The notes: generated by a model not told the origin, from the letters alone. Shown: positions 39,812 to 48,876, counted from the first letter of the stretch. The stretch is DNA of 64,000 nt from Luteimonas colneyensis (GCF_014836665.1 NZ_JACSQJ010000007.1:105143-169142); one strand, 5' to 3'. Numbers and translations are program-made.

Positions 39812-40482
39812 TCCGCGCGCACCAGCCCGCAGTAGATGCCTTCGATGGCGAAGTCGCTGCCGGGCGGCACCTCGATCGGCGCGTAGTCGGGATTGCGTGG
39901 CAAGAGCCGCAGCCGCGAGCGCGTGCGTTCCAGGCGCTTGATGGTGATCTCGCCGTCGATGCGCGCCACCACCACCTGGCCGTTGCGCGCATCGCTGGCG
40001 CGCTGCACCGCCACCAGGTCGCCGTCGAAGATGCCGTCGTCGCGCATCGAATCGCCCTTCACCCGCAGCAGGTAGTCCGGGCGGCTCGAGAACAGCGCGC
40101 GGTCGAGCAGCACATGGCGCTCGACGCCGGCATCGGCGCCGATCGGCGAACCCGCGGCCACCCGGCCCAGCACCGGCAGGTCCAGGCGGTCGTCGCGGAC
40201 CTTCAGCCGCGTGCCGGGGATCTGGCGCCCGCGCCCTGCCCGGCCCGACGCGCCGCCCTGCGCCAGGCCGCCCACCACGCGGATCCCGCGCGCCTCGTTG
40301 GGTCGAACCTCCAGGTAGCCCGCCTGCTGCAGCCGGCGCACGTGCTTGTGCGCCGCGCAGGCCTGGCGGAAGCCGAAGGCGTCGGCGATCTGCTGCAGCG
40401 TGGGCGGCGCGCCCTCGGCCTGGGCATGGGCCTGGATGAAGCCGAGTACGTCGCGCTGTCGGTGGGTGAGGTCGTCGGTCAT
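39808..40482 (-). CDS. lexA: LexA repressor of the mutagenesis cassette (LexA2-like)
   Basis: A 224-residue SOS repressor. The winged-helix domain covers residues 1-70 (THRQRDVLGFIQAHAQAEG, PTLQQIADAFGFRQ). The autoproteolysis site is Ala110-Gly111 in RVAAGSP, with Ser145 in VKGDSM and Lys182 in GEITIKRL. As first gene of lexA-imuA-imuB-dnaE2 it should be the LexA2 type that controls this operon. An 18-base palindrome lies one base upstream of the ATG. The longer in-frame extension to 40545 would cover that operator and is unlikely. Confidence 0.92.
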   Translation of the reverse strand: MTDDLTHRQRDVLGFIQAHAQAEGAPPTLQQIADAFGFRQACAAHKHVRRLQQAGYLEVRPNEARGIRVVGGLAQGGASGRAGRGRQIPGTRLKVRDDRLDLPVLGRVAAGSPIGADAGVERHVLLDRALFSSRPDYLLRVKGDSMRDDGIFDGDLVAVQRASDARNGQVVVARIDGEITIKRLERTRSRLRLLPRNPDYAPIEVPPGSDFAIEGIYCGLVRAE

Positions 40483-40483
40483 G

Positions 40484-40501
40484 GGTAAAAATCTATTTAC
40501 C
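40484..40501. promoter_or_regulatory. Probable LexA operator of the imu cassette
   Basis: GGTAAA-N6-TTTACC is a perfect inverted repeat in the only AT-rich stretch of the region, one base upstream of the lexA ATG. It does not match the E. coli LexA box but has the expected position and symmetry for autoregulation. A second inverted repeat, CTTGCC...GGCAAG, overlaps its edge at 40501-40519. Confidence 0.55.
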
Positions 40502-40641
40502 TTGCCGGGAAAGGGCAAGCCCGGCTGTCGGATGGATTCCGGCACCGGGCGGTCTCAGAAGGTGAGAGGTGTTTCAGATCAAAGAGTTGGACTGACAACA
40601 GAAAGCGGGATCGCACTCTTCTCCGTGCCGGGTCAAGGTGC

Positions 40642-40701
40642 GGGCGTGCCGACTACAGCTACGACTCGCTGGTTTCCGAACTGGATGCCGAGCGGCCGTG
40701 A
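40642..40701 (+). pseudogene. parD antitoxin remnant (C-terminal end)
   Basis: The frame [19 protein letters not shown] followed by TGA reads like the C-terminal toxin-binding tail of a ParD antitoxin. Its stop overlaps the ParE start (GTGA), the normal layout of such operons. Upstream in this frame there is no Met or ribbon-helix-helix domain before lexA, so the antitoxin's DNA-binding half is missing. Confidence 0.5.
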
Positions 40702-40973
40702 GCTCCTTTGGCCTCACCAGGGCCGCCCGCGCTGATCTCAAGTCGATTGCGCGCCACACGGAAGCCCAGTGGGGTGTACGACAGCGCAATGCGTATCTGA
40801 AGGAAGTCGACCGGATCTTCCATGCCCTGGCCAGGAATCCCGCGATGGGGACTGCATGCGATGAGATTCTGCAGGGCTACAGAAGACTCCCCCACGGGGC
40901 GCACGTCATCTACTACAGGCAGATCGCTGGGCAGGATGTCCTCATCGTCCGCATCCTGCACGGCGCGCTTTGA
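40698..40973 (+). CDS. ParE/RelE-family toxin, orphaned
   Basis: A 91-residue ParE-type toxin, complete in length. [41 protein letters not shown] and [22 protein letters not shown] are the conserved helices and strands; the Arg in YRRLP and the final HGAL are typical. ParE inhibits gyrase. It starts with GTG overlapping the broken parD remnant. With no full antitoxin visible, either expression is negligible, the toxin is inactive, or an antitoxin acts in trans. Confidence 0.82.
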   Translation: MSSFGLTRAARADLKSIARHTEAQWGVRQRNAYLKEVDRIFHALARNPAMGTACDEILQGYRRLPHGAHVIYYRQIAGQDVLIVRILHGAL

Positions 40974-41026
40974 CGGCGCGTTCCTTCACCACGACCGATA
41001 GTGGCCGCCCACCCGGGAGTCCACGC

Positions 41027-43558
41027 ATGCCCCGCTCCACCAAACCCCGCGACTCCGCCCCCACCAGCGCCTTCGTGCAGGTCCGCGGCGCGCGGGAGCA
41101 CAACCTGCGCGACGTCGACGTCGACATCCCGCGCGACGCGCTGGTCGTGTTCACCGGCATCTCCGGCTCCGGCAAGTCGTCGCTGGCCTTCGGCACGCTG
41201 TTCGCCGAGGCGCAACGGCGCTATCTCGACTCGATCTCGCCCTATGCGCGGCGCCTGATCGACCAGGCCGGCGTTCCCGAAGTCGATTCCATCGAGGGCC
41301 TGCCGCCTGCCGTCGCCCTGCAGCAGCAGCGGGGATCGCCCAGCACGCGCTCCTCGGTCGGCAGCGTCACCACCATCTCCAATTCGCTGCGCATGCTGTA
41401 CTCGCGCGCCGGCCTGTATCCGCCGGGCCAGGACATCATCCATGCCGACGGGTTCTCGCCGAACACGCCGGCGGGCGCATGTCCGGAATGCCATGGCCTG
41501 GGCCGGGTCTACGACGCGACCGAAGCCTCGATGGTGCCCGACCGCAGCCTCAGCATCCGCGAGCGTGCCGTGGCCGCGTGGCCGCTGGCCTGGCACGGGC
41601 AGAACCTGCGCGACATCCTGACCACGCTCGGCCACGACGTGGACCTGCCCTGGCACCGGCTGCCGAAGAAGACCCGAGACTGGATCCTGTTCACCGACGA
41701 GCAGCCGGTGGTGCCGGTGTACGCGGGGTTCACCCTGGCCGAGACCCAGCGCGCGCTGAAGCGGAAGATGGAGCCCAGCTACATGGGCACGTTCACCAGC
41801 GCGCGCCGCTACCTGCTGCACACCTTCGCCAACACGCAGAGCCCGCTGATCAAGCGACGCGTGTCGCAGTACCTGCTGAGCACCGTTTGTCCCACCTGCG
41901 ACGGCAAGCGCCTGCGCCGCGAGGCGCTGTCGGTCACGTTCGCCGGCCTCGACATCGGCGCCCTGTCGCAGCGGCCGCTGACCGAGGTGGCCGGGCTGCT
42001 CGAGCCCGCTGCCAATGGAAAGACCGGCGCCACGAAGCAGCATCCGGAGCAGGCGGTGGCGGCGCAGCGCATCGCCGCCGACCTGCTGGCGCGCATCCGC
42101 ATCGTCGAACAGCTGGGCCTGGGCTACCTGACGCTGGAGCGCACCACGCCGACGCTGTCGCCGGGCGAACTGCAGCGCCTGCGCCTGGCGACGCAGATCC
42201 GCTCGCACCTGTTCGGCGTGGTGTACGTGCTCGACGAACCCTCCGCCGGCCTGCACCCCGCCGACACGGAGTCGCTGCTGCGCGCCCTGCACGCGCTGAA
42301 GGAGGCCGGCAACACCCTGTTCGTGGTCGAACACGAGATGGACGTGATCCGCGATGCCGACTGGATCGTGGACGTCGGGCCGGGTGCCGGCGAACACGGT
42401 GGGCGCGTGCTGTACAGCGGGCCGCCGGCCGGGCTCGCGCAGGTGGAGGCGTCCAGCACGCGGCGGTACCTGTTCGACGGCGCACCGCCACCGGCGCGCG
42501 CGCCGCGCACGCCCACGGGCTGGCTGCGCATGCGCGAGGTCACCCGCAACAACCTCGACCAGGTCGACGTCGACATCCCGCTGGGCGTGCTGGCCACCGT
42601 CACCGGCGTGTCCGGCTCGGGCAAGTCCTCGCTCGTCAGTCAGGCGCTGGTCGAACTGCTCGCCGCCCACCTCGGCCATGCACCGGGCGATGCCGAAGAG
42701 GAGGTCGATCCGCTGGAACGTGGTGACCCGCAGGTGTCCACGGGCCGGGTCGAGGGCCTGGAGCAGGTGCGCCGCTTGGTGCAGGTGGACCAGAAGCCCA
42801 TCGGCCGCACGCCCCGCTCCAACCTCGCGACCTACATCGGCCTGTTCGACCACGTGCGCAAGCGATTCGCGGCGACGCCGGCCGCACGCAGGCGCCGCTA
42901 CGACGCCGGCCGCTTCTCGTTCAACGTCGCCAAGGGGCGCTGCGCGACCTGCGAGGGCGAAGGGTCCGTGTGCGTGGAACTGCTGTTCATGCCGAGCGTG
43001 TACGCGCCCTGCCCCGACTGCCACGGCGCCCGCTACAACGAGGCCACGCTGGCGATCACGCTCGAGGGCCGCAACATCGCCGAGGTGCTGGCCATGACCG
43101 TGGCCGAGGCCGCGCGGTTCTTCGCCGACGATGCGGCGGTGCTGCGTCCCCTGCAGGTGCTGGAGGAAGTTGGCCTGGGCTACCTGCGCCTGGGCCAGCC
43201 CGCCACCGAGCTGTCGGGCGGCGAGGCGCAGCGGATCAAGCTCGCCACCGAGCTGCAGCGCGCCCAGCGCCGCGACACCGTGTACGTGCTCGACGAGCCC
43301 ACCACCGGGCTGCACCCCGCCGATGTCGACCGGCTGATGCAGCAGCTGCAGTCGCTGGTCGATGCCGGCAACACGGTGCTGATGGTCGAGCACGACATGC
43401 GCGTGGCCGCCGACAGCGACTGGATCATCGACATGGGGCCGGGGGCCGGGCAGGACGGTGGCCAGGTCGTGGTGGTGGGGCCGCCGGCCAAGGTGGCGGG
43501 CCACCGGCGCAGCAGGACGGCGCGGTTTCTTGCCGCCGAGCTGGCCCAACAGGCCTGA
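41027..43558 (+). CDS. Class II UvrA-like excision nuclease subunit
   Basis: An 843-residue UvrA paralog, about 100 residues shorter than canonical UvrA. Two ABC modules are present: Walker [10 protein letters not shown] (near 43) and GVSGSGKSS (near 527), with signatures [15 protein letters not shown] and [15 protein letters not shown]. Cys pairs [28 protein letters not shown] and CPDCHGAR bind zinc. The UvrB-interaction region is reduced, as in UvrA2 proteins linked to DNA-damage or drug tolerance. The first signature has Pro instead of Gly. The start at 41027 follows GGGAG by about nine bases. Confidence 0.9.
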   Translation: MPRSTKPRDSAPTSAFVQVRGAREHNLRDVDVDIPRDALVVFTGISGSGKSSLAFGTLFAEAQRRYLDSISPYARRLIDQAGVPEVDSIEGLPPAVALQQQRGSPSTRSSVGSVTTISNSLRMLYSRAGLYPPGQDIIHADGFSPNTPAGACPECHGLGRVYDATEASMVPDRSLSIRERAVAAWPLAWHGQNLRDILTTLGHDVDLPWHRLPKKTRDWILFTDEQPVVPVYAGFTLAETQRALKRKMEPSYMGTFTSARRYLLHTFANTQSPLIKRRVSQYLLSTVCPTCDGKRLRREALSVTFAGLDIGALSQRPLTEVAGLLEPAANGKTGATKQHPEQAVAAQRIAADLLARIRIVEQLGLGYLTLERTTPTLSPGELQRLRLATQIRSHLFGVVYVLDEPSAGLHPADTESLLRALHALKEAGNTLFVVEHEMDVIRDADWIVDVGPGAGEHGGRVLYSGPPAGLAQVEASSTRRYLFDGAPPPARAPRTPTGWLRMREVTRNNLDQVDVDIPLGVLATVTGVSGSGKSSLVSQALVELLAAHLGHAPGDAEEEVDPLERGDPQVSTGRVEGLEQVRRLVQVDQKPIGRTPRSNLATYIGLFDHVRKRFAATPAARRRRYDAGRFSFNVAKGRCATCEGEGSVCVELLFMPSVYAPCPDCHGARYNEATLAITLEGRNIAEVLAMTVAEAARFFADDAAVLRPLQVLEEVGLGYLRLGQPATELSGGEAQRIKLATELQRAQRRDTVYVLDEPTTGLHPADVDRLMQQLQSLVDAGNTVLMVEHDMRVAADSDWIIDMGPGAGQDGGQVVVVGPPAKVAGHRRSRTARFLAAELAQQA

Positions 43559-43588
43559 CGCGCCCGGCGGTCACGCCTGCCGCGCGGC

Positions 43589-43972
43589 TCACCGCCCCGC
43601 CAGCCCCACCAGTTTCAGGCCCAGCCACACCGCGGCGATCCCGAGCACCACGCTGCCGCCGGCGTACAGCGCGGCGGTGGCCAGCTCGCCGCGACGCAGC
43701 AGGTGCACCGCTTCCAGGCCGAAGGCCGAGAACGTGGTGAAGCCGCCGAGCAGCCCGGTGAACAGGAACAGCCGCGCGTCCGGCCCGAAGGCGTGGTGGC
43801 GCTCGGCGAGCCCGGCGAGGATGCCGACGACCAGGCAACCGAGCACGTTCACCGCGAAGGTGCTGTACGGAAAGCGCTCCTGCGCCGTCAGGTGCAGCAC
43901 CAGCCCGCCGAGCGTGTAGCGCGCGACCGCGCCGAGGAAACCGCCGAGGCCGACCAGGAGGATGGGATGCAT
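43589..43972 (-). CDS. crcB: Fluoride channel CrcB (Fluc)
   Basis: A 127-residue four-helix membrane protein. GGFLGAVARYTLG, FAVNVLGCLVVGIL and LFTGLLGGFTTFSAFGLE are the CrcB/Fluc signatures, including the polar track residues and the central Na+ site region. It exports fluoride as a dual-topology dimer. Its ATG lies one base after the stop of the upstream hydrolase, leaving no room for a fluoride riboswitch directly ahead of it. Confidence 0.95.
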   Translation of the reverse strand: MHPILLVGLGGFLGAVARYTLGGLVLHLTAQERFPYSTFAVNVLGCLVVGILAGLAERHHAFGPDARLFLFTGLLGGFTTFSAFGLEAVHLLRRGELATAALYAGGSVVLGIAAVWLGLKLVGLAGR

Positions 43973-43973
43973 G

Positions 43974-45101
43974 TCAGCGGCCGTCCGGCGGAACCGGGTT
44001 GGCAGGCGCTGAGGCCAGCGGCCGGACATGTTCCAACAACGCCAGCAGCGTCCGTCCCGGCTCTTCCCACGGAATCATGTGCGCGGCGTGCTCGAACCAC
44101 ACCGCGCGCTTGTACGGCGCCTGCACCCGGTCGAGCCACTCCGCGGTCGGCGCCGAGGGCGTGGTGTAGTCGTGGCGGCCGAGGAACATCACCACCGGGA
44201 TGGGGAATTCGCGCACGCCGCTGAAATCCACCTGCAGGAACTCGTCGAGCACGTGTTCGAGCGTGAACACGTTGCCGGCGAAGAAGGCGCGCCGGTCCTC
44301 GCAGTCGTAGTCCGGGGCCAGCAGCGAGGCGCCGTAGTAGTAGTCCTGCTCCGCGTCGCGGTACGCGTTCAGCCCGCCATAATGCTGCGGCCACTTGCGC
44401 GCGATGATGATCCGGTCACGCGTGATCGGCGCATCGCCGGGATAGGGCGCGATCGACTCCAGCTCGGCGACCGCCGCGGCATTGCCGTCGGCACGCGCCC
44501 GCTCCAGGCCGTACTCGAAGCTCAGCCGCTCGTTGCGCCGGACATCGATCACCTGGCCGATGCCGACGTAGGCGTGGAACAGGTCCGGTCGCTTGAGCGC
44601 CGCGTGCATCGCCACCACCGTGCCCCAGCTGTGCGCGGCCAGGACCAGCTTGTCCTTGCCGTAGCGCGCGCGCAGGTGCTCGGCCACCTCGATGGCATCG
44701 CTGACGTAGCGGTCGATGGCCATGTCGCCGGCGACCGCTTCCGGGTCGTTCGCCCGGTGGGTCTTGCCGGCGCCGCGCTGGTCGTAGTGGGCGACGGTGA
44801 AGAACTCCTCGACCGGCCGCTGCCACTGCCACGCGCTGGGCATCGCCGGCGACGACGGTCCGCCGTGCACGAACAGGATCATCGGGTTCGCGCGATCCTG
44901 GCCACGCACTTGGATCCACTGGTCGATGCCACCGATGCGCTCGGCGTAGGTGTCCTGCACGCCGGCGGGGGTGACGATGCGCTGCAGGTCGGCGACCACG
45001 GCGCGCGCCTTGTCGAAGGACTCGCCGGAAGGACAGGCCGCCTGGCCGTGGGCGAGGACGGGCAACGCGAGCAGCAGCAGCGCGGTGAACAGTCGTCTCA
45101 T
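43974..45101 (-). CDS. Secreted alpha/beta hydrolase, proline iminopeptidase-like
   Basis: A 375-residue exported protein with a signal peptide (cleavage after AHG, residue 18). The alpha/beta hydrolase core has the oxyanion motif HGGPSSPAMPS, DQRGAGKT as in S33 prolyl iminopeptidases, the nucleophile elbow AAHSWGTV, and the C-terminal acid and His (FLGRHDYTTPS, EHAAHMIPWEE). The substrate is not evident. It heads a tight two-gene unit with crcB. Confidence 0.86.
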   Translation of the reverse strand: MRRLFTALLLLALPVLAHGQAACPSGESFDKARAVVADLQRIVTPAGVQDTYAERIGGIDQWIQVRGQDRANPMILFVHGGPSSPAMPSAWQWQRPVEEFFTVAHYDQRGAGKTHRANDPEAVAGDMAIDRYVSDAIEVAEHLRARYGKDKLVLAAHSWGTVVAMHAALKRPDLFHAYVGIGQVIDVRRNERLSFEYGLERARADGNAAAVAELESIAPYPGDAPITRDRIIIARKWPQHYGGLNAYRDAEQDYYYGASLLAPDYDCEDRRAFFAGNVFTLEHVLDEFLQVDFSGVREFPIPVVMFLGRHDYTTPSAPTAEWLDRVQAPYKRAVWFEHAAHMIPWEEPGRTLLALLEHVRPLASAPANPVPPDGR

Positions 45102-45168
45102 GATCCGGTTTCCGAGCGGTGGAGCGGGAAGCCTACTGCGCCGCCCGGCTCCCGACATGGGGCAACGG

Positions 45169-45630
45169 TCATCGCACGGCGGGACGCGGCGTCCACGCCA
45201 TGTGCAGCGTGCCTTCGGCCTCGGACTCGACCGCGAAGCCCAGCCGCACGTACAGCGCCCGCGCCGGATTCTCCACGTAGACCCGCAGCTGCAGCCGCGC
45301 GTAGCCGCGCTGCAGGGCGATGGCCTGCGCCTGCCGCACCGCCCAGCCGCCGATGCCCTGGCGCTGGCGCGCCGGCACGATCTGCAGGTCGCGCAGGCCC
45401 AGCGCCTCGCCTTCGGGGAGCAGGCGCAGCAGGCCGATGGCCTCGTCGCCGGCGACGATCATCAGGTTCTCGAATTCCGCCCAGCTGGCGCGGAAGCGCG
45501 CCGGGTCCCAGGCGATGCCGCGCGCTGCGCGGTAGCCGGCCATGTTGCTGCGGCTGAGTTGTTCGCAGAAGGCGAAGTCGTGCGCGGTGGCGGGCCGTAG
45601 GGCGAGACTGGCGACAAGTGCTCCCGCCAT
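45169..45630 (-). CDS. GNAT family N-acetyltransferase
   Basis: A 153-residue acetyltransferase. The fold is visible in LALRPATAHDFAFCEQLS, LRDLQIVPARQRQGIGGWAVRQAQ with the acetyl-CoA loop RQRQGIGG, and VYVENPARALYVRLGFAVE. Substrate unknown. I prefer the Met at 45630, just before the domain, to an upstream Met at 45702 that would add a charged 24-residue leader. Confidence 0.87.
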   Translation of the reverse strand: MAGALVASLALRPATAHDFAFCEQLSRSNMAGYRAARGIAWDPARFRASWAEFENLMIVAGDEAIGLLRLLPEGEALGLRDLQIVPARQRQGIGGWAVRQAQAIALQRGYARLQLRVYVENPARALYVRLGFAVESEAEGTLHMAWTPRPAVR

Positions 45631-45708
45631 CGGCTCAGAACCCGACGACCTGCTGCGCACGCGCGTGCTGGATCGATCCAACAGCGGGCTCCGGTCAACC
45701 ATCGCGAT

Positions 45709-46594
45709 CTATTCCCGGTACACCGCATGAGGGTCAGGAGGAAGTTGCAGCTCCGGCGTGGTGTCCTCGATGACCCGAATGGCAGCGTCGCTCCTGCGCC
45801 TGGCCTCGGCCGCGTCGATCTCACGTGATGCGGGCGCGGCCCGCGACCGCTCGAAGGCTGGAGCTTCCGGACGCTGCGCTGGGCGCGGGTGCTGGGCCTG
45901 CGGCGGCACGTGGCGCGGCTCAGCAGTCTGTGCCGCTGGCAATGGAGTTGGCGCGCGCCCGGTCCCGTTCCGGACGGAGCAGTGCCACAGAACCATCATC
46001 ACCAGGACACCCAATGCCACGAGCGCCTGGATGCCTTGCGCATCCTTCTTGGCCTGCATCCGTCCATACCGGACACGGCCCGGAGCAGGACGCGACGGCG
46101 GACCCGACAGCGGCCAATCGAGCGGCGCTTTGACGTCGGCACCGCGAGCAGCGGGCGAGTCGACAAGCGCGTACTCGGGAAGCATCTCCCGCAGCCCTGT
46201 CGCCGTCTATGAGCTCAAGGCGAGTGTCCCTCCGCGCGCTTTCCCAGGCATAGGGTGTGAACTCGCCGGCGTTGACGACGATGGCCCGATCCGCCTTCTC
46301 GGTCAGCATGATCCCGAGGAGTTCGTGGCCGACCTTGTGCGTGACTTGAAGCGCGTTTTCCCGCTTGCACTGGACGACGGTGTACGAGCCATCGCGGTAC
46401 ATCTTCAGATCGATGCCGCCATCGAATCTTCTCCCGCCCCGGCCCGCCCCGCAGTGCTCCACCTGGTAGCCCAGGCGCCGGTAATAGCCCGCCACCACCC
46501 GCTCGAACTCCTGCGGATCCAGCAGCGCAAGGCGATCGTAACGGCGGTTCCGGACGTCTGGACGTCCGAAGCCACGTCCTCCGGCTCGACTCAT
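45709..46594 (-). pseudogene. Mrr-like restriction endonuclease, frameshifted
   Basis: Starting at 46594, one frame encodes an Mrr-type nuclease domain: FERVVAGYYRRLGYQVEHC, RRFDGGIDLKMYRDGSYTVVQCKREN (Asp and QCK of the PD-(D/E)XK site), HELLGIMLTEKADRAIVVNAGEFTPYAWE. After LELIDGDR it becomes low complexity. A neighbouring frame takes over with LREMLPEYALVDSP, then a transmembrane helix and a C-terminal helix ending at 45709. One extra base in the C run at 46195-46197 explains the break. Corrected, the protein is about 295 residues. It is either a recent mutation or a homopolymer sequencing error. Confidence 0.78.
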
Positions 46595-46600
46595 CGCACG

Positions 46601-46945
46601 TCAGGCCTCCAGGAAATCGGGCCAGAGGAAATACGGCCCGTAGCGCTGACTCATCCTGAATTCGCCTCCTGCAGCCTTGCCGGCATCGGTGAGGTAATGC
46701 TTGTCGTCCTTGATCTCGAGATAGCCCTTGGCCCCAGCCGCTCCAGCAACTCTGCGGTCTTGATCCGGGTTCTGAAACTCCGGGCGCAGCCACCGGACGT
46801 GGCCGCGCGCTTCTTCGGCGGCGCGTTCAATGAAGGCCTCCGCGGCCGCGTCGGCCGTGGCCCTGGCCGTGGCATCGGCCGGTGTCTGTGCTGCGTCCTG
46901 CACGCGCCCCCCCTTGCACTGCGCGTCCTGCGGACGTTGAAGCAT
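46601..46945 (-). CDS. Winged-helix-like small protein with probable compensating frameshifts
   Basis: The 114-residue open frame ends in a convincing domain, KGYLEIKDDKHYLTDAGKAA then GGEFRMSQRYGPYFLWPDF. Between FQNP and AKGYLE it reads DQDRRVAGAAG. The next frame in the same bases reads IKTAELLERLG, which looks like the missing DNA-binding helix. Two single-base indels of opposite sign, in the G/C runs at 46732-46735 and 46765-46769, would restore it. It lies six bases upstream of the Mrr-like gene. Function unknown; a DNA-binding partner of the nuclease is plausible. Confidence 0.55.
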   Translation of the reverse strand: MLQRPQDAQCKGGRVQDAAQTPADATARATADAAAEAFIERAAEEARGHVRWLRPEFQNPDQDRRVAGAAGAKGYLEIKDDKHYLTDAGKAAGGEFRMSQRYGPYFLWPDFLEA

Positions 46946-46979
46946 ACCGCCTTGCCCTGCGGACGCGGCCCGCCTGGCG

Positions 46980-46995
46980 CTTGACCGCGGTCAAG
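46980..46995. promoter_or_regulatory. FNR/CRP-family palindrome upstream of the porin-like gene
   Basis: CTTGACCGCGGTCAAG is a perfect 16-base palindrome. The inner TTGAC-N4-GTCAA matches the general FNR/FixK pattern TTGA-N6-TCAA. It is centred about 94 bases before the start at 47082, in the divergent intergenic region. Confidence 0.45.
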
Positions 46996-47081
46996 GTGTC
47001 CGCACCACGGCAGGCGCATCGTCTGCAGCATGCTCCGGACGACCGTCCTGGCCCGGTCCGGCGCCCTTCCCGGAGGCCCCC

Positions 47082-48269
47082 ATGCACGCCCGCGCCAACC
47101 ACCCTCGCCTCACCCCCATCCGCATCCCGGACCACGCGCCGCGCGTACTACCGGTCCTGGCCACGCTGCTCGCCCTTGCCGCCGGCACCGCCCACGCCGG
47201 CGACACATGGCAGGCAAGCGGCGACGTCCGCTTCGGCTACGTCGCCTCGGAGACCCGCGCCCGCAGCGGCGCGGAGTCCGACAGCGACAGCCTGCGCGCC
47301 CGCGTCCGTGTCCGCGTGCGCGGCGACCTCGGTGGCGGCTGGCATGCCAGCGGCCGCGTCGCGGCCAGGCTCGACAGCGACCAGGACGACGACGCCTTCT
47401 GGATGCGCACCTACGCACCCGATCCGACCGGCCTGGCGAACGGCCAGGCCACGGTCGATGAGGCCTACCTGGAATACCGGCCGGCCGAGGCGCCCTGGAG
47501 CCTGCGCATCGGCCGCTTCCAGGCTGCCTGGGGCCTGGACGACGTGATGAAGAAGTCGCTCGACCAGAACGACAGCACCAACTTCGACGTCACCTGGACC
47601 GACGGCGCCTGGCTGCAGTGGCGCCCAAACGAGGACTGGACCACGCACCTCATCGTCCGCCACAACGACCGCCGCGGGCCGACGGGCACGCTGCGGCGCC
47701 CGCTGGCGTTCGGCGACGGCGACTCGCGCATCGGCGTGTTCGCGGCAGTGGAGTCGAAGACCGCGATCGGACCGCTGGTGCAGCGCATGGTCACGCTCAA
47801 CTGGCTGCCTTCGGCGCTGCACCGGTACGGCGTCAACGATCCGAGGACCGTGGACTACCTCGCTGTGACCGCCAAGGCCACCGCGGAATGGCCGCTCGGC
47901 CAGGACGGGACGACGCTGCGGCTGGGCGGCGAGCTCGGCTACGCGCCGGAGACGCCGCGCCGCGAGGCGATGAACTCCGGCACCGGCCGCGCCGACGCGC
48001 TGTCCTGGCAGGCGTCAGTCAACGTCATGGACGTCCTGCCCGGCCACGACCTGGGCCTGGTCCATGGCCGGGTGGCCGATGGCTGGCTGCTGTCGAGCGA
48101 CTTCCGGCCCAACGACGAACTGACCGAGGTGCGCTGGGTCTGGCAGGCGACGCCCGAATGGCAGCTGGACGCACGCCTGCGCCGTCGCCGTGAGATCGAC
48201 CTGCCGGCCGCCGCCGCCCGCCCGCGGCGCGACGACGACCTGTACCTGCGGGCGACCTACCGCTTCTGA
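47082..48269 (+). CDS. Outer-membrane beta-barrel (porin-like) protein
   Basis: A 395-residue exported protein with a long leader (cleavage after AHA, about residue 39). The mature part alternates short beta strands such as WQASGDVRFGYVASET and SLRARVRVRVRGDLGG, and ends in YLRATYRF with terminal Phe, the signal for outer-membrane insertion. EAYLEYRPAEAPWSLRIGRFQAAWGLDD resembles phosphate-selective or alginate-type porins in style, but the substrate cannot be given. An FNR-like palindrome lies upstream. Confidence 0.78.
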   Translation: MHARANHPRLTPIRIPDHAPRVLPVLATLLALAAGTAHAGDTWQASGDVRFGYVASETRARSGAESDSDSLRARVRVRVRGDLGGGWHASGRVAARLDSDQDDDAFWMRTYAPDPTGLANGQATVDEAYLEYRPAEAPWSLRIGRFQAAWGLDDVMKKSLDQNDSTNFDVTWTDGAWLQWRPNEDWTTHLIVRHNDRRGPTGTLRRPLAFGDGDSRIGVFAAVESKTAIGPLVQRMVTLNWLPSALHRYGVNDPRTVDYLAVTAKATAEWPLGQDGTTLRLGGELGYAPETPRREAMNSGTGRADALSWQASVNVMDVLPGHDLGLVHGRVADGWLLSSDFRPNDELTEVRWVWQATPEWQLDARLRRRREIDLPAAAARPRRDDDLYLRATYRF

Positions 48270-48387
48270 CACGCGTCAGGGCGCGGGCGCGGTCGTCAGG
48301 CGGGCCAGGAGCGCGCGCGCGTCCGGGGATAGGTGAACCGGCGCGGCCGGGCGCATGCTGGACGCCCTGCCCCACCGGAGCCCCGCC

Positions 48388-48867
48388 ATGCCCGCCAGGA
48401 ACACCATCTGCCTCTGGTTCGACGGCACCGCCCTGGATGCCGCCCGGTTCTACGCCGAAACCTTCCCCGACAGTTCGGTGGACGCCGTGCACCGCGCGCC
48501 CGCCGACTATCCCTCCGGCAAGGCCGGCGACGTGCTCACCGTCGACTTCACGGTGATGGGCATTCCCTGCCTGGGCCTCAACGGCGGGCCGGCGTTCACG
48601 CACAGCGAGGCGTTCTCGTTCCAGGTCTGCACCGAGGACCAGGCCGAGACCGACCGGCTGTGGGACGCGATCGTCGGCAACGGCGGCCAGGCCAGCGAAT
48701 GCGGCTGGTGCAAGGACCGCTGGGGGCTGTCGTGGCAGATCACGCCGCGCGTGCTGACCGAGGCGGTCACCGGTCCCGACCCGGCGGTCGCGAAGCGCGC
48801 GTTCGAGGCGATGATGACGATGCGGAAGATCGACGTCGCCGCGATCGAGGCCGCGGTCCGCGGCTGA
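48388..48867 (+). CDS. PhnB-like VOC family protein
   Basis: A 159-residue protein of the PhnB / 3-demethylubiquinone methyltransferase-like VOC group. LWFDGTALDAARFYAETFPDSS starts the fold. FTVMGIPCLGLNGGPAFTHSEAFSFQV, CGWCKDRWGLSWQITPRVL and AFEAMMTMRKIDVAAIEAA are its characteristic later blocks. Enzyme activity is generally unproven for this group. The Met at 48388 matches the family start. Confidence 0.9.
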   Translation: MPARNTICLWFDGTALDAARFYAETFPDSSVDAVHRAPADYPSGKAGDVLTVDFTVMGIPCLGLNGGPAFTHSEAFSFQVCTEDQAETDRLWDAIVGNGGQASECGWCKDRWGLSWQITPRVLTEAVTGPDPAVAKRAFEAMMTMRKIDVAAIEAAVRG

Positions 48868-48876
48868 GCGCTGGGG

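Noticed and set aside
40655..40670. TACAGCTACGAC near the parD remnant as a seventh REP arm
   Set aside because: It matches only about 11 of 12 inner bases, lacks the GTAG head and has no inverted partner; it is better explained as ParD coding sequence.
43973..43980. Fluoride riboswitch expected upstream of crcB
   Set aside because: The crcB start follows the stop of the upstream gene by one base, and no crcB-motif structure fits in between.
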